A stretch of DNA of 24,779 nucleotides, from NCBI GenBank assembly GCA_046046915.1, contig JBJOIT010000042.1:1-24779 (forward strand), written 5' to 3'. The DNA is from JBEEJZ01 sp046046915 (GTDB taxonomy: Bacteria; Pseudomonadota; Gammaproteobacteria; Burkholderiales; Burkholderiaceae_C). The position numbers were made by a program, and so were the translations under genes. Under the pieces are notes generated by a model that was not told the origin of the DNA, did no database searches, and saw only the letters and a list, made by a program, of their open reading frames with translations. Shown one piece after another: positions 14,103 through 21,965 of the stretch (position 1 is the stretch's first letter; each line of letters opens with the position of its first letter).

Positions 14103-14855
14103 ATGAGCCACGCAGTCGCGCAATTACGTGCCGCACGCCTGGCCCGCAGCGCCAAGCCATTTTTGGCCAGAGGCTCCAACGCACCTCGCTGTCCACAGTG
14201 CCGCATCATGTTCAGTCACTGCCTCTGCGCCTGGCGTACACGGGTACCCACCCGAGCCGGCATGTGCCTGATCATGTGTGACACCGAGCCACTCAAACCT
14301 AGCAACACAGGCTGGCTGATCGCCGATGTGGTGCCAGACACCTCGGCCTACGGCTGGGCCCGCACAGAGGTCGACCCTGCATTGCTGACCCAATTGGCGG
14401 ACCCGCAGTGGCAGCCCTACCTGGTGTTCCCGGGAGAGTTTGCCCCGGCTGAGCGGGTGGTCACAGAAGTGCAGGTAGAAGCCCACAAACGCCCCCTGTT
14501 TGTGTTGCTGGATGCAACTTGGCCAGAGGCTTGCAAGATGTTTCGCAAAAGCCCCTATCTGAATCACCTGCCGGTGTTGAGTTTGAAGGCGGACAAGACT
14601 TCGCGTTACCGTTTGCGCCGCTCGTGTCGCGAAGAGCACTTTTGCACCTCTGAAGTCGCCGCCTTGTGCCTGGCCCTTGCGGGTGAGCCTCATGCGGCAA
14701 ACACGCTGGATGCCTACCTCGACGTTTTTACCAGCCACTACCTGAGCGCCAAACGATGCGTGCCCGCGAACATACAGGATGAAGCGCATCAGCGCCTGAG
14801 TGAGCTGAAGCAGTCAGCAAAAGCTCATACTGACACGACACAATACAGGCCCTAA
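14103..14855 (+). CDS. DTW-domain tRNA-uridine aminocarboxypropyltransferase
   Basis: DTW proteins such as E. coli TapT (YfiP) transfer the 3-amino-3-carboxypropyl group from S-adenosylmethionine to a tRNA uridine, giving acp3U. The 250-residue protein has an N-terminal cysteine cluster (C30, C33, C40, C42 in CPQCRIMFSHCLC) and the signature LLDATWPEACKMF (D137 to W140). It ends with SRYRLRRSCREEHFCTSEVAAL, as in the family. The ATG at 14103 is preferred over an in-frame TTG at 14085 because AAGG lies four bases upstream. The FIST gene follows 21 bases after the stop and may share its transcript, although their functions are not obviously linked. Confidence 0.9.
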   Translation: MSHAVAQLRAARLARSAKPFLARGSNAPRCPQCRIMFSHCLCAWRTRVPTRAGMCLIMCDTEPLKPSNTGWLIADVVPDTSAYGWARTEVDPALLTQLADPQWQPYLVFPGEFAPAERVVTEVQVEAHKRPLFVLLDATWPEACKMFRKSPYLNHLPVLSLKADKTSRYRLRRSCREEHFCTSEVAALCLALAGEPHAANTLDAYLDVFTSHYLSAKRCVPANIQDEAHQRLSELKQSAKAHTDTTQYRP

Positions 14856-14876
14856 GCCCGTCTCAATGAAGCCATC

Positions 14877-15995
14877 ATGAAAATACATCAGTCACGCTGG
14901 ACCGCCCAGAACGGGTGGGCGCCCACTCCCACTGACGCGCGTCACAGCAGCCTCGTGCTGGTGTTTGCCGACACGCCCTATTTCAGACAGGCAGCGTGTT
15001 TTGCGGAACTACGCGCAAATTACCCAGATGCCGTGATTCTGGGATGCACATCATCCGGAAACATCTTGGGCACCCATATCAGCGATGCCGATATGGTGGC
15101 CACGGCCATCACCCTGGATCACAGCCGCGTGCGCCTGGTACAAGCTGCCGTTGGACCCGGTGACAACAGCAAAGAGGTGGCTAGCAGCTTGCTTGCAGCG
15201 CTTGCGCACCCCGAGCTCAAGCATGTCATGCTGCTGTCCGAAGGACTCGCTGTGAATGGGAGTGAGCTCGCTGCGGGCGTCTCCGGTCATGCACTCACCG
15301 CCACGGGTGGTTTGGCGGGTGACGGCAGCCGTTTTGAGCAAACCTGGGTCATGGCCAACGGACCGGCGCAACAGGGGTTGGTGGCGATGCTGGGTTTTTA
15401 TGGTGACCTGAGCGTGCACACGGGTTGCGAAGCCGGCTGGCGTGAGTTTGGTGCTGAGCGCACGGTGACACGATCTCTAGGCAATGTGGTCTACGAAATC
15501 GATCATCAACCAGCACTGGCCCTTTACGCCCGTTACCTGGGCCCACAAGCACAGGATCTGCCAGCCAGCGGCTTGCGGTTTCCGCTGTCCATACGCACAG
15601 ATCAACAACGCGCGCCGGTGATACGGACCCTTTTGGGAGTCAACACCGAGGACAGCAGCATGACGTTTGCAGGCGATGTGCCACAAGGCGCGGTTTGCCA
15701 TTTGATGCGTACCGACATCGAAGCCCTGCTAGAGACCTCCGGCATCGCCGCCGAGGCAGTGGCAGGAGGTGTGACGACTACAGACTCCTTGTGCGTGATC
15801 ATCAGCTGTGTGGGCCGGCGCCTGGTGATGGGTCAAAGCACCGAAGAAGAGCTGGAGATGGTGCAACAGCACCTAGGCAGCACTGCCGCCATGACCGGCT
15901 TTTATTCCTATGGCGAGCTGTCTCCCACGGGCGAGAGCGGACAATGTCAACTCCATAACCAAACCTTGACCCTGTTGCACCTGAGCGAACGATGA
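14877..15995 (+). CDS. FIST-domain sensor protein
   Basis: FIST is an intracellular sensory domain (FIST_N plus FIST_C) often encoded next to or fused with signal-transduction modules, and proposed from genome context to bind small ligands such as amino acids. The 372-residue protein is made of these two parts only. FIST_N has the AVILGCTSSGNILG strand-loop (about residues 51-64), HVMLLSEGLAVNGSELAAGV and TATGGLAGDGSRF. FIST_C (about 210-360) holds AEAVAGGVTTTDSLCVIISC and TGFYSYGELSPTG near the end. There is no signal peptide or membrane span. Its stop overlaps the start of the PAS-GGDEF-EAL gene (ATGA), so the two products are likely made together and may interact. The Shine-Dalgarno sequence before 14877 is weak. 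Confidence 0.9.
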   Translation: MKIHQSRWTAQNGWAPTPTDARHSSLVLVFADTPYFRQAACFAELRANYPDAVILGCTSSGNILGTHISDADMVATAITLDHSRVRLVQAAVGPGDNSKEVASSLLAALAHPELKHVMLLSEGLAVNGSELAAGVSGHALTATGGLAGDGSRFEQTWVMANGPAQQGLVAMLGFYGDLSVHTGCEAGWREFGAERTVTRSLGNVVYEIDHQPALALYARYLGPQAQDLPASGLRFPLSIRTDQQRAPVIRTLLGVNTEDSSMTFAGDVPQGAVCHLMRTDIEALLETSGIAAEAVAGGVTTTDSLCVIISCVGRRLVMGQSTEEELEMVQQHLGSTAAMTGFYSYGELSPTGESGQCQLHNQTLTLLHLSER

Positions 15996-18259
15996 GTGCC
16001 GAGCCTGCCGCCCCCCTGCACCGATTACTCCGTCGCCAACTTCGGCGCGTCTGGGGGGCAGAGACGCAGGCGGAAGGGCAATGGGGACAACTCCTGGCTG
16101 CCGTCAGCAGCGCCTACCAGGAGCAAGACCTAGAGCGGCAGCTGCTTTCTAACGCGCTCGATGTCAATGCCCAGGAACTGACCGAGTCCAACCGCAAGCT
16201 GCAGCTGTTCATCGATCACGCGCCGGTGGGCATCGTGATGCTGGACAACCATTTGCGTTACCTTTATGCCAGCCGGCGCTGGCTGCAGGACAGCCAGTCG
16301 ACCCTGCATGACATCGTGGGGCGGGACCACTACCAGCACTTGCCCTGGATTTCCGAGCGAGCCAAAGTAGCCCACCAAAAAGGTTTACTGGGCGCGACTG
16401 AAATATGCGAAGAGGATCGACTCACTTTGCCCTCCGGACAAGTGGAGTGGTATCGCTGGGAGGTGCATCCTTGGTTTGATGCGGTCGGTGAAGTCGGCGG
16501 CCTCATCATCATGACCGAGAACATCACCAGCCGAAAACAGGCCGAGGAGCAACTGCGCATTGCCGCCGTCGCGTTTCAGGCTCGTGATGGCATGGTGGTG
16601 ACAGACGCAGCAGGTGTGATCCTTCAGGTCAATCAGGCCTTCATGCAGGTGACGGGTTACAGCGATGAGGAGTTGGTCGGCAAAACCCTGGCGGTGTTGA
16701 ACTCTGGCAAACACGATGCCATTTTTTACCGAAACCTTTGGGAGGCCATCAAGCGAGAGGGCCGCTGGGAAGGCCGTATCTGGAATCGCCGCAAGGATGG
16801 CGGCATTTACCCCGAATGGTTGTCCATTTCCAGCGTCAAAACCCAGGACGGCACGGTTAGCCACTATGTCAGCACCTATTCAGACGTGCGTGAACTCAAG
16901 GAAGCCGAGCGGCGCATCATCGAGCTGGCCTTTTATGATCCCCTGACACAGCTCCCCAATCGCCGGCTCTTGCTGGACCGCTTGCAACAGCACCAGTCCC
17001 AAAGCCGTGAAACCGGGGCGTTTGGCGCCCTACTGTTGTTGGACCTCGATCATTTCAAGACGCTCAATGACACCCGCGGTCATGGTGTGGGCGACATGCT
17101 GCTGATCGAGATTGCCCGGCGTTTGCGCGAACACATGGGCACCAATGCCACCGCCGCACGTTTGGGCGGAGACGAGTTTGTGGTGCTGATGGAGGGCTTG
17201 CCCCACACGGAGCAAGAGGCCACGAAGGCGGTGCAATCTGCTGCACGTCGCCTGCTTTCGGTGATATGCGAGCCTGCCATGCTGGAAGGCCAGTCCCATG
17301 TGGTGACGTCCAGCGTTGGCATCACGCTGTTCAGCGGTAGGACCCAAGACAGCGCGCCGCTGCTCAAACAAGCGGATTTGGCGCTTTACTACGCCAAGAA
17401 CGATGGCCGCAACACCTGGCGTCTTTACGAGACGGCCATGCAAGAAGCCGCCGATGCCCGGGCCATGATGGAAGTAGGTATGCGTCAGGCCTTGTTGCCC
17501 TCGGAGCACCCACAGCTTTCCTTGCATTACCAGGCACAGCTCGATGCCCAGGGCAACTTGTTTGGGGCGGAGGCCCTGTTGCGTTGGCAAGACAGGCCCG
17601 GACACTACATTAACCCTTCCGAGTTCATTCCGGTAGCAGAAGACAGTGGCCTCATCATCGACATAGGCCGTTGGGTCCTTTTGAGTGCCTGCCAACAGTT
17701 AAGCGCCTGGGCCCGACTCCCCGGCCATGAACACCTGACCCTCGCCATCAACGTCAGCGTGCGCCAGTTGCGCGAGGCTGATTTTGTCGACATGGTGATC
17801 CAGGCACTCAACACGCACAGTATCAACCCGTCGCGGCTTACGCTGGAGATCACCGAAAGCCTGCTGCTTGACGACGTGGAGCACGTCATCGCCATGATGA
17901 ATGCACTCAAGGCTGTGGGCGTGTGTTTCTCGATTGACGATTTTGGTACGGGCTACTCCTCTCTGGCCTACTTGAGCCGCTTGCCCGTGAACCAGCTCAA
18001 GATCGACCGAAGCTTTGTGAGCGGTCTCGATACGTACGACAACACCAACAGCACTTTGGTGAAGGCCATCATCTCGATGGGACGTTCACTGGGCTTTCAG
18101 GTTCTAGCCGAAGGCGTGGAAACCCAAGCGCAACACCAGCGCTTGCTGGCTTTGGGCTGCGACGCATTTCAGGGTTATTTGTTTGGCAAACCCGGCCCTG
18201 CGCAAGCGCTGCAGACGTGGCTCGCACCCAGCGGGGGTGCGGGGCTGTCGCAGCCATGA
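15992..18259 (+). CDS. PAS-PAS-GGDEF-EAL protein: diguanylate cyclase/phosphodiesterase
   Basis: This 755-residue cytoplasmic enzyme makes and/or degrades c-di-GMP. A short coiled-coil stretch (about 35-68) leads to PAS1 (about 70-178), PAS2 (about 188-300), GGDEF (about 312-475) and EAL (about 492-745). The cyclase site GGDEF at 392-396 is intact. The phosphodiesterase domain has EALLRW (EAL at 527-529), INVSVRQL, LEITES, IDDFGTGYSSL, LKIDRSFV, AEGVET and QGYLFGKP, so its metal and catalytic residues also appear complete. No membrane segments are seen, so input must come from PAS ligands or from partners, FIST being the obvious candidate. It overlaps the FIST stop and the azlC start by four bases each. 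Confidence 0.96.
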   Translation: MSAEPAAPLHRLLRRQLRRVWGAETQAEGQWGQLLAAVSSAYQEQDLERQLLSNALDVNAQELTESNRKLQLFIDHAPVGIVMLDNHLRYLYASRRWLQDSQSTLHDIVGRDHYQHLPWISERAKVAHQKGLLGATEICEEDRLTLPSGQVEWYRWEVHPWFDAVGEVGGLIIMTENITSRKQAEEQLRIAAVAFQARDGMVVTDAAGVILQVNQAFMQVTGYSDEELVGKTLAVLNSGKHDAIFYRNLWEAIKREGRWEGRIWNRRKDGGIYPEWLSISSVKTQDGTVSHYVSTYSDVRELKEAERRIIELAFYDPLTQLPNRRLLLDRLQQHQSQSRETGAFGALLLLDLDHFKTLNDTRGHGVGDMLLIEIARRLREHMGTNATAARLGGDEFVVLMEGLPHTEQEATKAVQSAARRLLSVICEPAMLEGQSHVVTSSVGITLFSGRTQDSAPLLKQADLALYYAKNDGRNTWRLYETAMQEAADARAMMEVGMRQALLPSEHPQLSLHYQAQLDAQGNLFGAEALLRWQDRPGHYINPSEFIPVAEDSGLIIDIGRWVLLSACQQLSAWARLPGHEHLTLAINVSVRQLREADFVDMVIQALNTHSINPSRLTLEITESLLLDDVEHVIAMMNALKAVGVCFSIDDFGTGYSSLAYLSRLPVNQLKIDRSFVSGLDTYDNTNSTLVKAIISMGRSLGFQVLAEGVETQAQHQRLLALGCDAFQGYLFGKPGPAQALQTWLAPSGGAGLSQP

Positions 18260-18972
18260 AAAACACTGCCGCACGCACCGCTTTTTGGGAAGGTGTCGGC
18301 GACACCGTGACGGTGGTGCCGTCCTTCTTGCCCTTTGGCGTGGTTTGCGGCCTGGCCTCGGTCAATGCCGGCATGCCTGTGGGCGCCGCGCTCGGCCTGC
18401 CAGCGCTGGTGTTTGCAGGTTCTTCGCAGGCGGTGGTGACACAAATCATTCAGAGCTCAGGGGCGATCTGGGTGGCCATCTTGTCAGGCTGTGTCGTCAA
18501 TCTGCGCATGGGCGTTTACAGCGCTGCCCTGAGCCCGCACCTGCGAGACAAGACACCGACGCAACGTGTGTTGGTGGCGGCCTTTCTCATCGACCAAAAC
18601 TTTGCCCTGCTCCAAAAGCGTGAGCTCAGCCATCCGGCGGACCCTCAGTTGTTGCCTTACTTTGCGGGCATGAGTCTGGTGTTCTGGACCTCCTGGCTGC
18701 TGTTTTGCGCCGTGGGCATTTTTGCCGGCTACATCGTGCCCGCCAGCTGGCAACTAGAGTTCGCCATTCCCCTGTCTTTCGTAGCCCTGGGTGTGGCCTC
18801 GGTACGCTCTGTGCCCATGGCGGCGGCGGCCATCATCGGTGGCATTGCCAGCGTACTTTTGTTTGCACTGCCTCTGAAACTGGGCTTGATGGCGGCTTGC
18901 CTGAGCGGTCTGGCAGGAGGCCTGCTGATGGAACAAGGATGGAGACGATGGACAACACGTACGCCTGGCTAA
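18256..18972 (+). CDS. azlC: AzlC-family branched-chain amino acid exporter, large subunit
   Basis: AzlC with AzlD forms an inner-membrane exporter of branched-chain or other hydrophobic amino acids (compare BrnF/BrnE and YgaZ/YgaH). The 238-residue protein has about seven to eight membrane spans and the family segments VPFLPFGVVCGL-like (23-35), PALVFAGSSQAVVTQII and NLRMGVYSAALSPHL, with FLIDQNFAL further on. The ATG at 18256 overlaps the stop of the GGDEF-EAL gene (ATGA). An in-frame ATG at 18217 would lie 13 codons further inside that gene and is less likely. The C-terminus overlaps azlD by 25 bases. The direct coupling to a c-di-GMP enzyme is unusual. Confidence 0.92.
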   Translation: MKNTAARTAFWEGVGDTVTVVPSFLPFGVVCGLASVNAGMPVGAALGLPALVFAGSSQAVVTQIIQSSGAIWVAILSGCVVNLRMGVYSAALSPHLRDKTPTQRVLVAAFLIDQNFALLQKRELSHPADPQLLPYFAGMSLVFWTSWLLFCAVGIFAGYIVPASWQLEFAIPLSFVALGVASVRSVPMAAAAIIGGIASVLLFALPLKLGLMAACLSGLAGGLLMEQGWRRWTTRTPG

Positions 18973-19286
18973 CGGTGTTGGGCCTTGCGGTGGGGACCTT
19001 CCTGATCCGCTACTCATTCATCGGCTTGTTTGCCAATCGAGACATGCCGACATGGCTGGGACATGCGCTCAAGTTGATGGTGCCGGCCATCTTTGCCGCC
19101 ATTGTTTGCAGCGGCATCGCGGTGGTCGCGGGACAAGTGGCTGGCCTCACGGACTGGCCACGCTACGCGGCAGGAACGGTGGCACTGGCGGTAGCCATCC
19201 ACACCAAGGGCAAAGTGCTGCCCACCGTGGTGGCAGGCATGGCCGCCTTGCACTGCCTGCCTTGGCTATGGAGCCGCTTGGCCTAG
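18948..19286 (+). CDS. azlD: AzlD-family branched-chain amino acid exporter, small subunit
   Basis: This 112-residue partner of AzlC has about three to four membrane spans. It begins MDNTYAWLTVLGLAVGTFLI and includes RYSFIGLF, LMVPAIFAAIVCSGIAV and VAIHTKGKVLPTVVAGM, which match the family. The ATG at 18948 has AAGGATGGAG immediately upstream within azlC. A second ATG at 18939 in the same frame is possible. The gene ends in TAG at 19284-19286 inside a CTAG that also serves as the stop of the convergent crotonase gene, so the two genes overlap by four bases with no terminator between them. Confidence 0.9.
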   Translation: MDNTYAWLTVLGLAVGTFLIRYSFIGLFANRDMPTWLGHALKLMVPAIFAAIVCSGIAVVAGQVAGLTDWPRYAAGTVALAVAIHTKGKVLPTVVAGMAALHCLPWLWSRLA

Positions 19287-20083
19287 TGCCCCTGAAACCT
19301 GGGCACCCGCTTTTGGGCAAATGCGGCACGCCCTTCTGCAAAGTCAGCACTGGCATGGCAAACGGCCTCGCGCTGGCGCACCGCGGCCATCAGGTGTTGC
19401 GTTTGATCCGTCTGTAGTGCATCGCCCAGCGCATTGAGTGATTGCTTCATGCCCTGCAGCGCCAAGGGGGCCAGACCAGCAAGGTGCTCGGCCAGCGATT
19501 GCACCGTGGTATTCAGAGCCTCTGCTGGCACCAGCTGATCTAGATAGCCGGCCGCCAGTAATTCATCCGAGTTCAGATCTTGGGCCCTCAAAAACACACG
19601 CTTGGCGAATTGCAAGCCCAGACGTGACACAAAGCGCCGCAACCCGCTCGGGTAGTAATGCAGGCCCAGGGCAGCTGCAGGCATGCGCAAGACCATGTCG
19701 GGCACGCCAATGCGCAGGTCACAGGCCATGGCCAGATCGGTCGCACCACCAAACACACTGCCGGCCATGGCGCACACCGTGACCGGGCGCAGCTTTTCCA
19801 AGGCATCAGGCACGGTCTCGAACACCAGGCTGGCGGTGTCGTTGCCATTCATCTCGGCCAGGTGATAGCCGGCACAGAAAACTGGGCGCGGCTGGTTCAC
19901 CCGGCTGGTAAGCACCAGCGCCCGTATGGAGGTATCGGCCTGCACCCGTTCAAAATGGGCCAGCAAGGTCGACAGGTCCTCGTTTTCAAGTCGGTTGCGC
20001 TTGGTGGGGCGGTTCAGGGTGATGGTTGCAACGGGTCCGTCAATGGCCAGTACGGGAGCCGACTCGGCAATGAAGGTGTTCAT
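19283..20083 (-). CDS. Enoyl-CoA hydratase/isomerase (crotonase) family protein with altered catalytic positions
   Basis: The 266-residue protein has the crotonase fold: ATITLNRPTKRNRLENEDLS near the N-terminus, the oxyanion-hole segment FCAGYHLAEMNG, and MAGSVFGGATDLAMACDLRI in the middle. At the position of the first hydratase glutamate (GGxxELA in typical enzymes) it has TDLA. Where the second glutamate is usual (PExxLGL) it has MPAAALGL. Both canonical catalytic glutamates therefore appear missing, so simple hydration of enoyl-CoA is doubtful. Isomerase, hydrolase, decarboxylase or ring-modifying activities are alternatives. The ATG at 20083 is chosen because upstream codons lack conserved sequence and would run into the neighbouring gene. 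It is 16 bases after the YhgE-like gene. Confidence 0.85.
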   Translation of the reverse strand: MNTFIAESAPVLAIDGPVATITLNRPTKRNRLENEDLSTLLAHFERVQADTSIRALVLTSRVNQPRPVFCAGYHLAEMNGNDTASLVFETVPDALEKLRPVTVCAMAGSVFGGATDLAMACDLRIGVPDMVLRMPAAALGLHYYPSGLRRFVSRLGLQFAKRVFLRAQDLNSDELLAAGYLDQLVPAEALNTTVQSLAEHLAGLAPLALQGMKQSLNALGDALQTDQTQHLMAAVRQREAVCHASADFAEGRAAFAQKRVPRFQGH

Positions 20084-20099
20084 CGTGGTGTTTGAGACG

Positions 20100-21965
20100 T
20101 CAGAGTTCAAGCGAAGGTTTGTAGCTGGCTCGCGATACATATCGCCAGCGGGATAGCAGCGACGCCAGCATCAAGGCAACAGCTCCCGCTTTTGCCATCA
20201 GGAGGCATGCCGGGTACCAGGCCTGGTTGTAGGCACCAAACAAGCTCGCCCGAAATGCAGTGACTGCCCAGGTGAGCGGCAGATAGTCATGCATCCGCTG
20301 GAAAAAATCGCCCGAAAGTTCAACCGGCATGACACCGCCGCCAGCCGCCAGTTGCAGGGTCAGCAGCATCACGGCCAAAAGCTTTCCCGTTTCGCCAAAC
20401 AGGCGCAGCAAAAAAAAGACCACTGCCAAAAAAGACAAGGAGGTCACGGTCAGTGCCACCGCAAATGCGGGTACATCGGGGACCTGCATCGACAAGCCCC
20501 ACACCAGCATCAGATAAGTGATGATGGCCTGCATGAAGACAACCATGGCCGGCAAGCAGAACTTGGCCAGTGTTTTGGTCACGCGGTTGGCGTTCTGAAA
20601 CTCCCGGGGCATATTGCGCAGGCTAAACAGATGGGTTGCCATCACCGCACCTAGCCACAATGCCATAGCCACCATGTTGGGAACAAAAGCGTTGCCATTG
20701 TTGGGTACTGGGGCCAACACCTCCAGCAAGGGCTCGACGGAGTCGGCCAGGCCACGAGGGCTGGCGGTGGTGTCGCCATCAGCCTTGGGTAGCTCGGACT
20801 GCAACTGATTCAGGCCCATCGACAAATGCCCCATCCCGTCCTTGAGTGCCTCGCCACTGCTCGTCAACTCATTCAGCCTGGCAGGCTCAGGCAACTGTTG
20901 AAGGGAAGTTTTGAGGCCGTCGCGTAGGCCAGTCGCACCGCCCAGGAGTTTGGCGTTGGCTGTGTCGAGTTGTTCCACGCCTTGAATCAGCCGCTCGTTG
21001 CCCGCTGCCGCCGCGGCGATGCCGTCGGTCAACTTGAAGCCCCCCGCAGCAAAGCCAGCCGCAGCACTGGCGATTTGAGGCCCGAACTGAGGAATTTGTG
21101 CGGACTGCTCCTGCATCTGTGCGGCCTCGCTGGCGAGATTGCTGGCCCCCATGCGCAAGGCCTCGAGCGCGGTCCCGAGTTCACGCTGACCAGACAGCAA
21201 ACGCTGGGACGCTGCCCGTGCGCTGGCCTGCTCGGATTCGGCGGGCAGTTGCTGCTGAAGGCTCTTTAGCCCGAGGCGAAAGTCGTCCACGCCACCTCCG
21301 AGCTGGACCGTCGCCGCGGTGTAGTGATCCAGTCCTTCTCGCAGGTTGTGTGCGCCCTCCTGGAGTTGATGCACGCCCTGGCGCAAGCGCTCCAGTCCGC
21401 GACCGGAATGGTCGGCCCGTTGCAGCACCTGCTCCCAACGGTTCTCATTCAAGGTCTCATTCACGCGGTGTCCCAACTCTTGCGCAAAGCGTCGGGCAAA
21501 GCCAGCCGCCACGTAATTGTTGCCTTCGGAGAGGATCACTTTCACACGCCCTGCACCGGCATACCGGCCTGGAATCGCGTTGGCACTGAAATCAGGCGGG
21601 ATCACCACTGCGAAGGCAATGTCGCCACTATTCACTGCCTGCCGGGCGTCATACTCCCCAGGCAGGAGGCGATAGCCAAAGGTCGCCGTGCTTTGCAGCT
21701 CCTGTACCAGCTCTGCGCCCACATTGAAATGTTTGTCACGGTAGACAAAGCCTTCGTCCAGGTTGACCAAGGCCACCTGCAGCTCTTGCGTCTTGCCGTT
21801 GGGATCCCAGACGCTGATCAGATAGGTCAGGGCATACAGCGCCGGCACCAGCGCAATCACCAGGGCGGCAAGCACCAAGTATGGGTGGCGCTTGAGCAGT
21901 GCCAGATCGGCCCAAACTATGGCCCAGAACCAAACCCGCCGGTTTGGCCTTGCAGCGCCATTCAT
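20100..21965 (-). CDS. YhgE/Pip-type membrane protein (ABC-2 permease-like, long coiled-coil ectodomain)
   Basis: The 621-residue protein has one N-terminal membrane span (YLVLAALVIALVPALYALTY, about 29-48), a large ectodomain, and five to six spans in the last 200 residues. The ectodomain begins with LQVALVNLDEGFVYRDKHFNVG and ADIAFAVVIPPDF-like strands, as in YhgE/Pip and ABC-2 type exporters. It then continues into repeated heptad-like helices between about 195 and 400 (LRQGVHQLQEGAHNLREGLD, QLDTANAKLLGG). Relatives include phage-infection proteins and type VII secretion components in Gram-positives. In Proteobacteria the role is unclear, probably export. The ATG overlaps the amidohydrolase stop (ATGA). 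Its place in an aromatic-acid gene set might indicate efflux of a toxic aromatic, which is inference. Confidence 0.82.
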   Translation of the reverse strand: MNGAARPNRRVWFWAIVWADLALLKRHPYLVLAALVIALVPALYALTYLISVWDPNGKTQELQVALVNLDEGFVYRDKHFNVGAELVQELQSTATFGYRLLPGEYDARQAVNSGDIAFAVVIPPDFSANAIPGRYAGAGRVKVILSEGNNYVAAGFARRFAQELGHRVNETLNENRWEQVLQRADHSGRGLERLRQGVHQLQEGAHNLREGLDHYTAATVQLGGGVDDFRLGLKSLQQQLPAESEQASARAASQRLLSGQRELGTALEALRMGASNLASEAAQMQEQSAQIPQFGPQIASAAAGFAAGGFKLTDGIAAAAAGNERLIQGVEQLDTANAKLLGGATGLRDGLKTSLQQLPEPARLNELTSSGEALKDGMGHLSMGLNQLQSELPKADGDTTASPRGLADSVEPLLEVLAPVPNNGNAFVPNMVAMALWLGAVMATHLFSLRNMPREFQNANRVTKTLAKFCLPAMVVFMQAIITYLMLVWGLSMQVPDVPAFAVALTVTSLSFLAVVFFLLRLFGETGKLLAVMLLTLQLAAGGGVMPVELSGDFFQRMHDYLPLTWAVTAFRASLFGAYNQAWYPACLLMAKAGAVALMLASLLSRWRYVSRASYKPSLEL

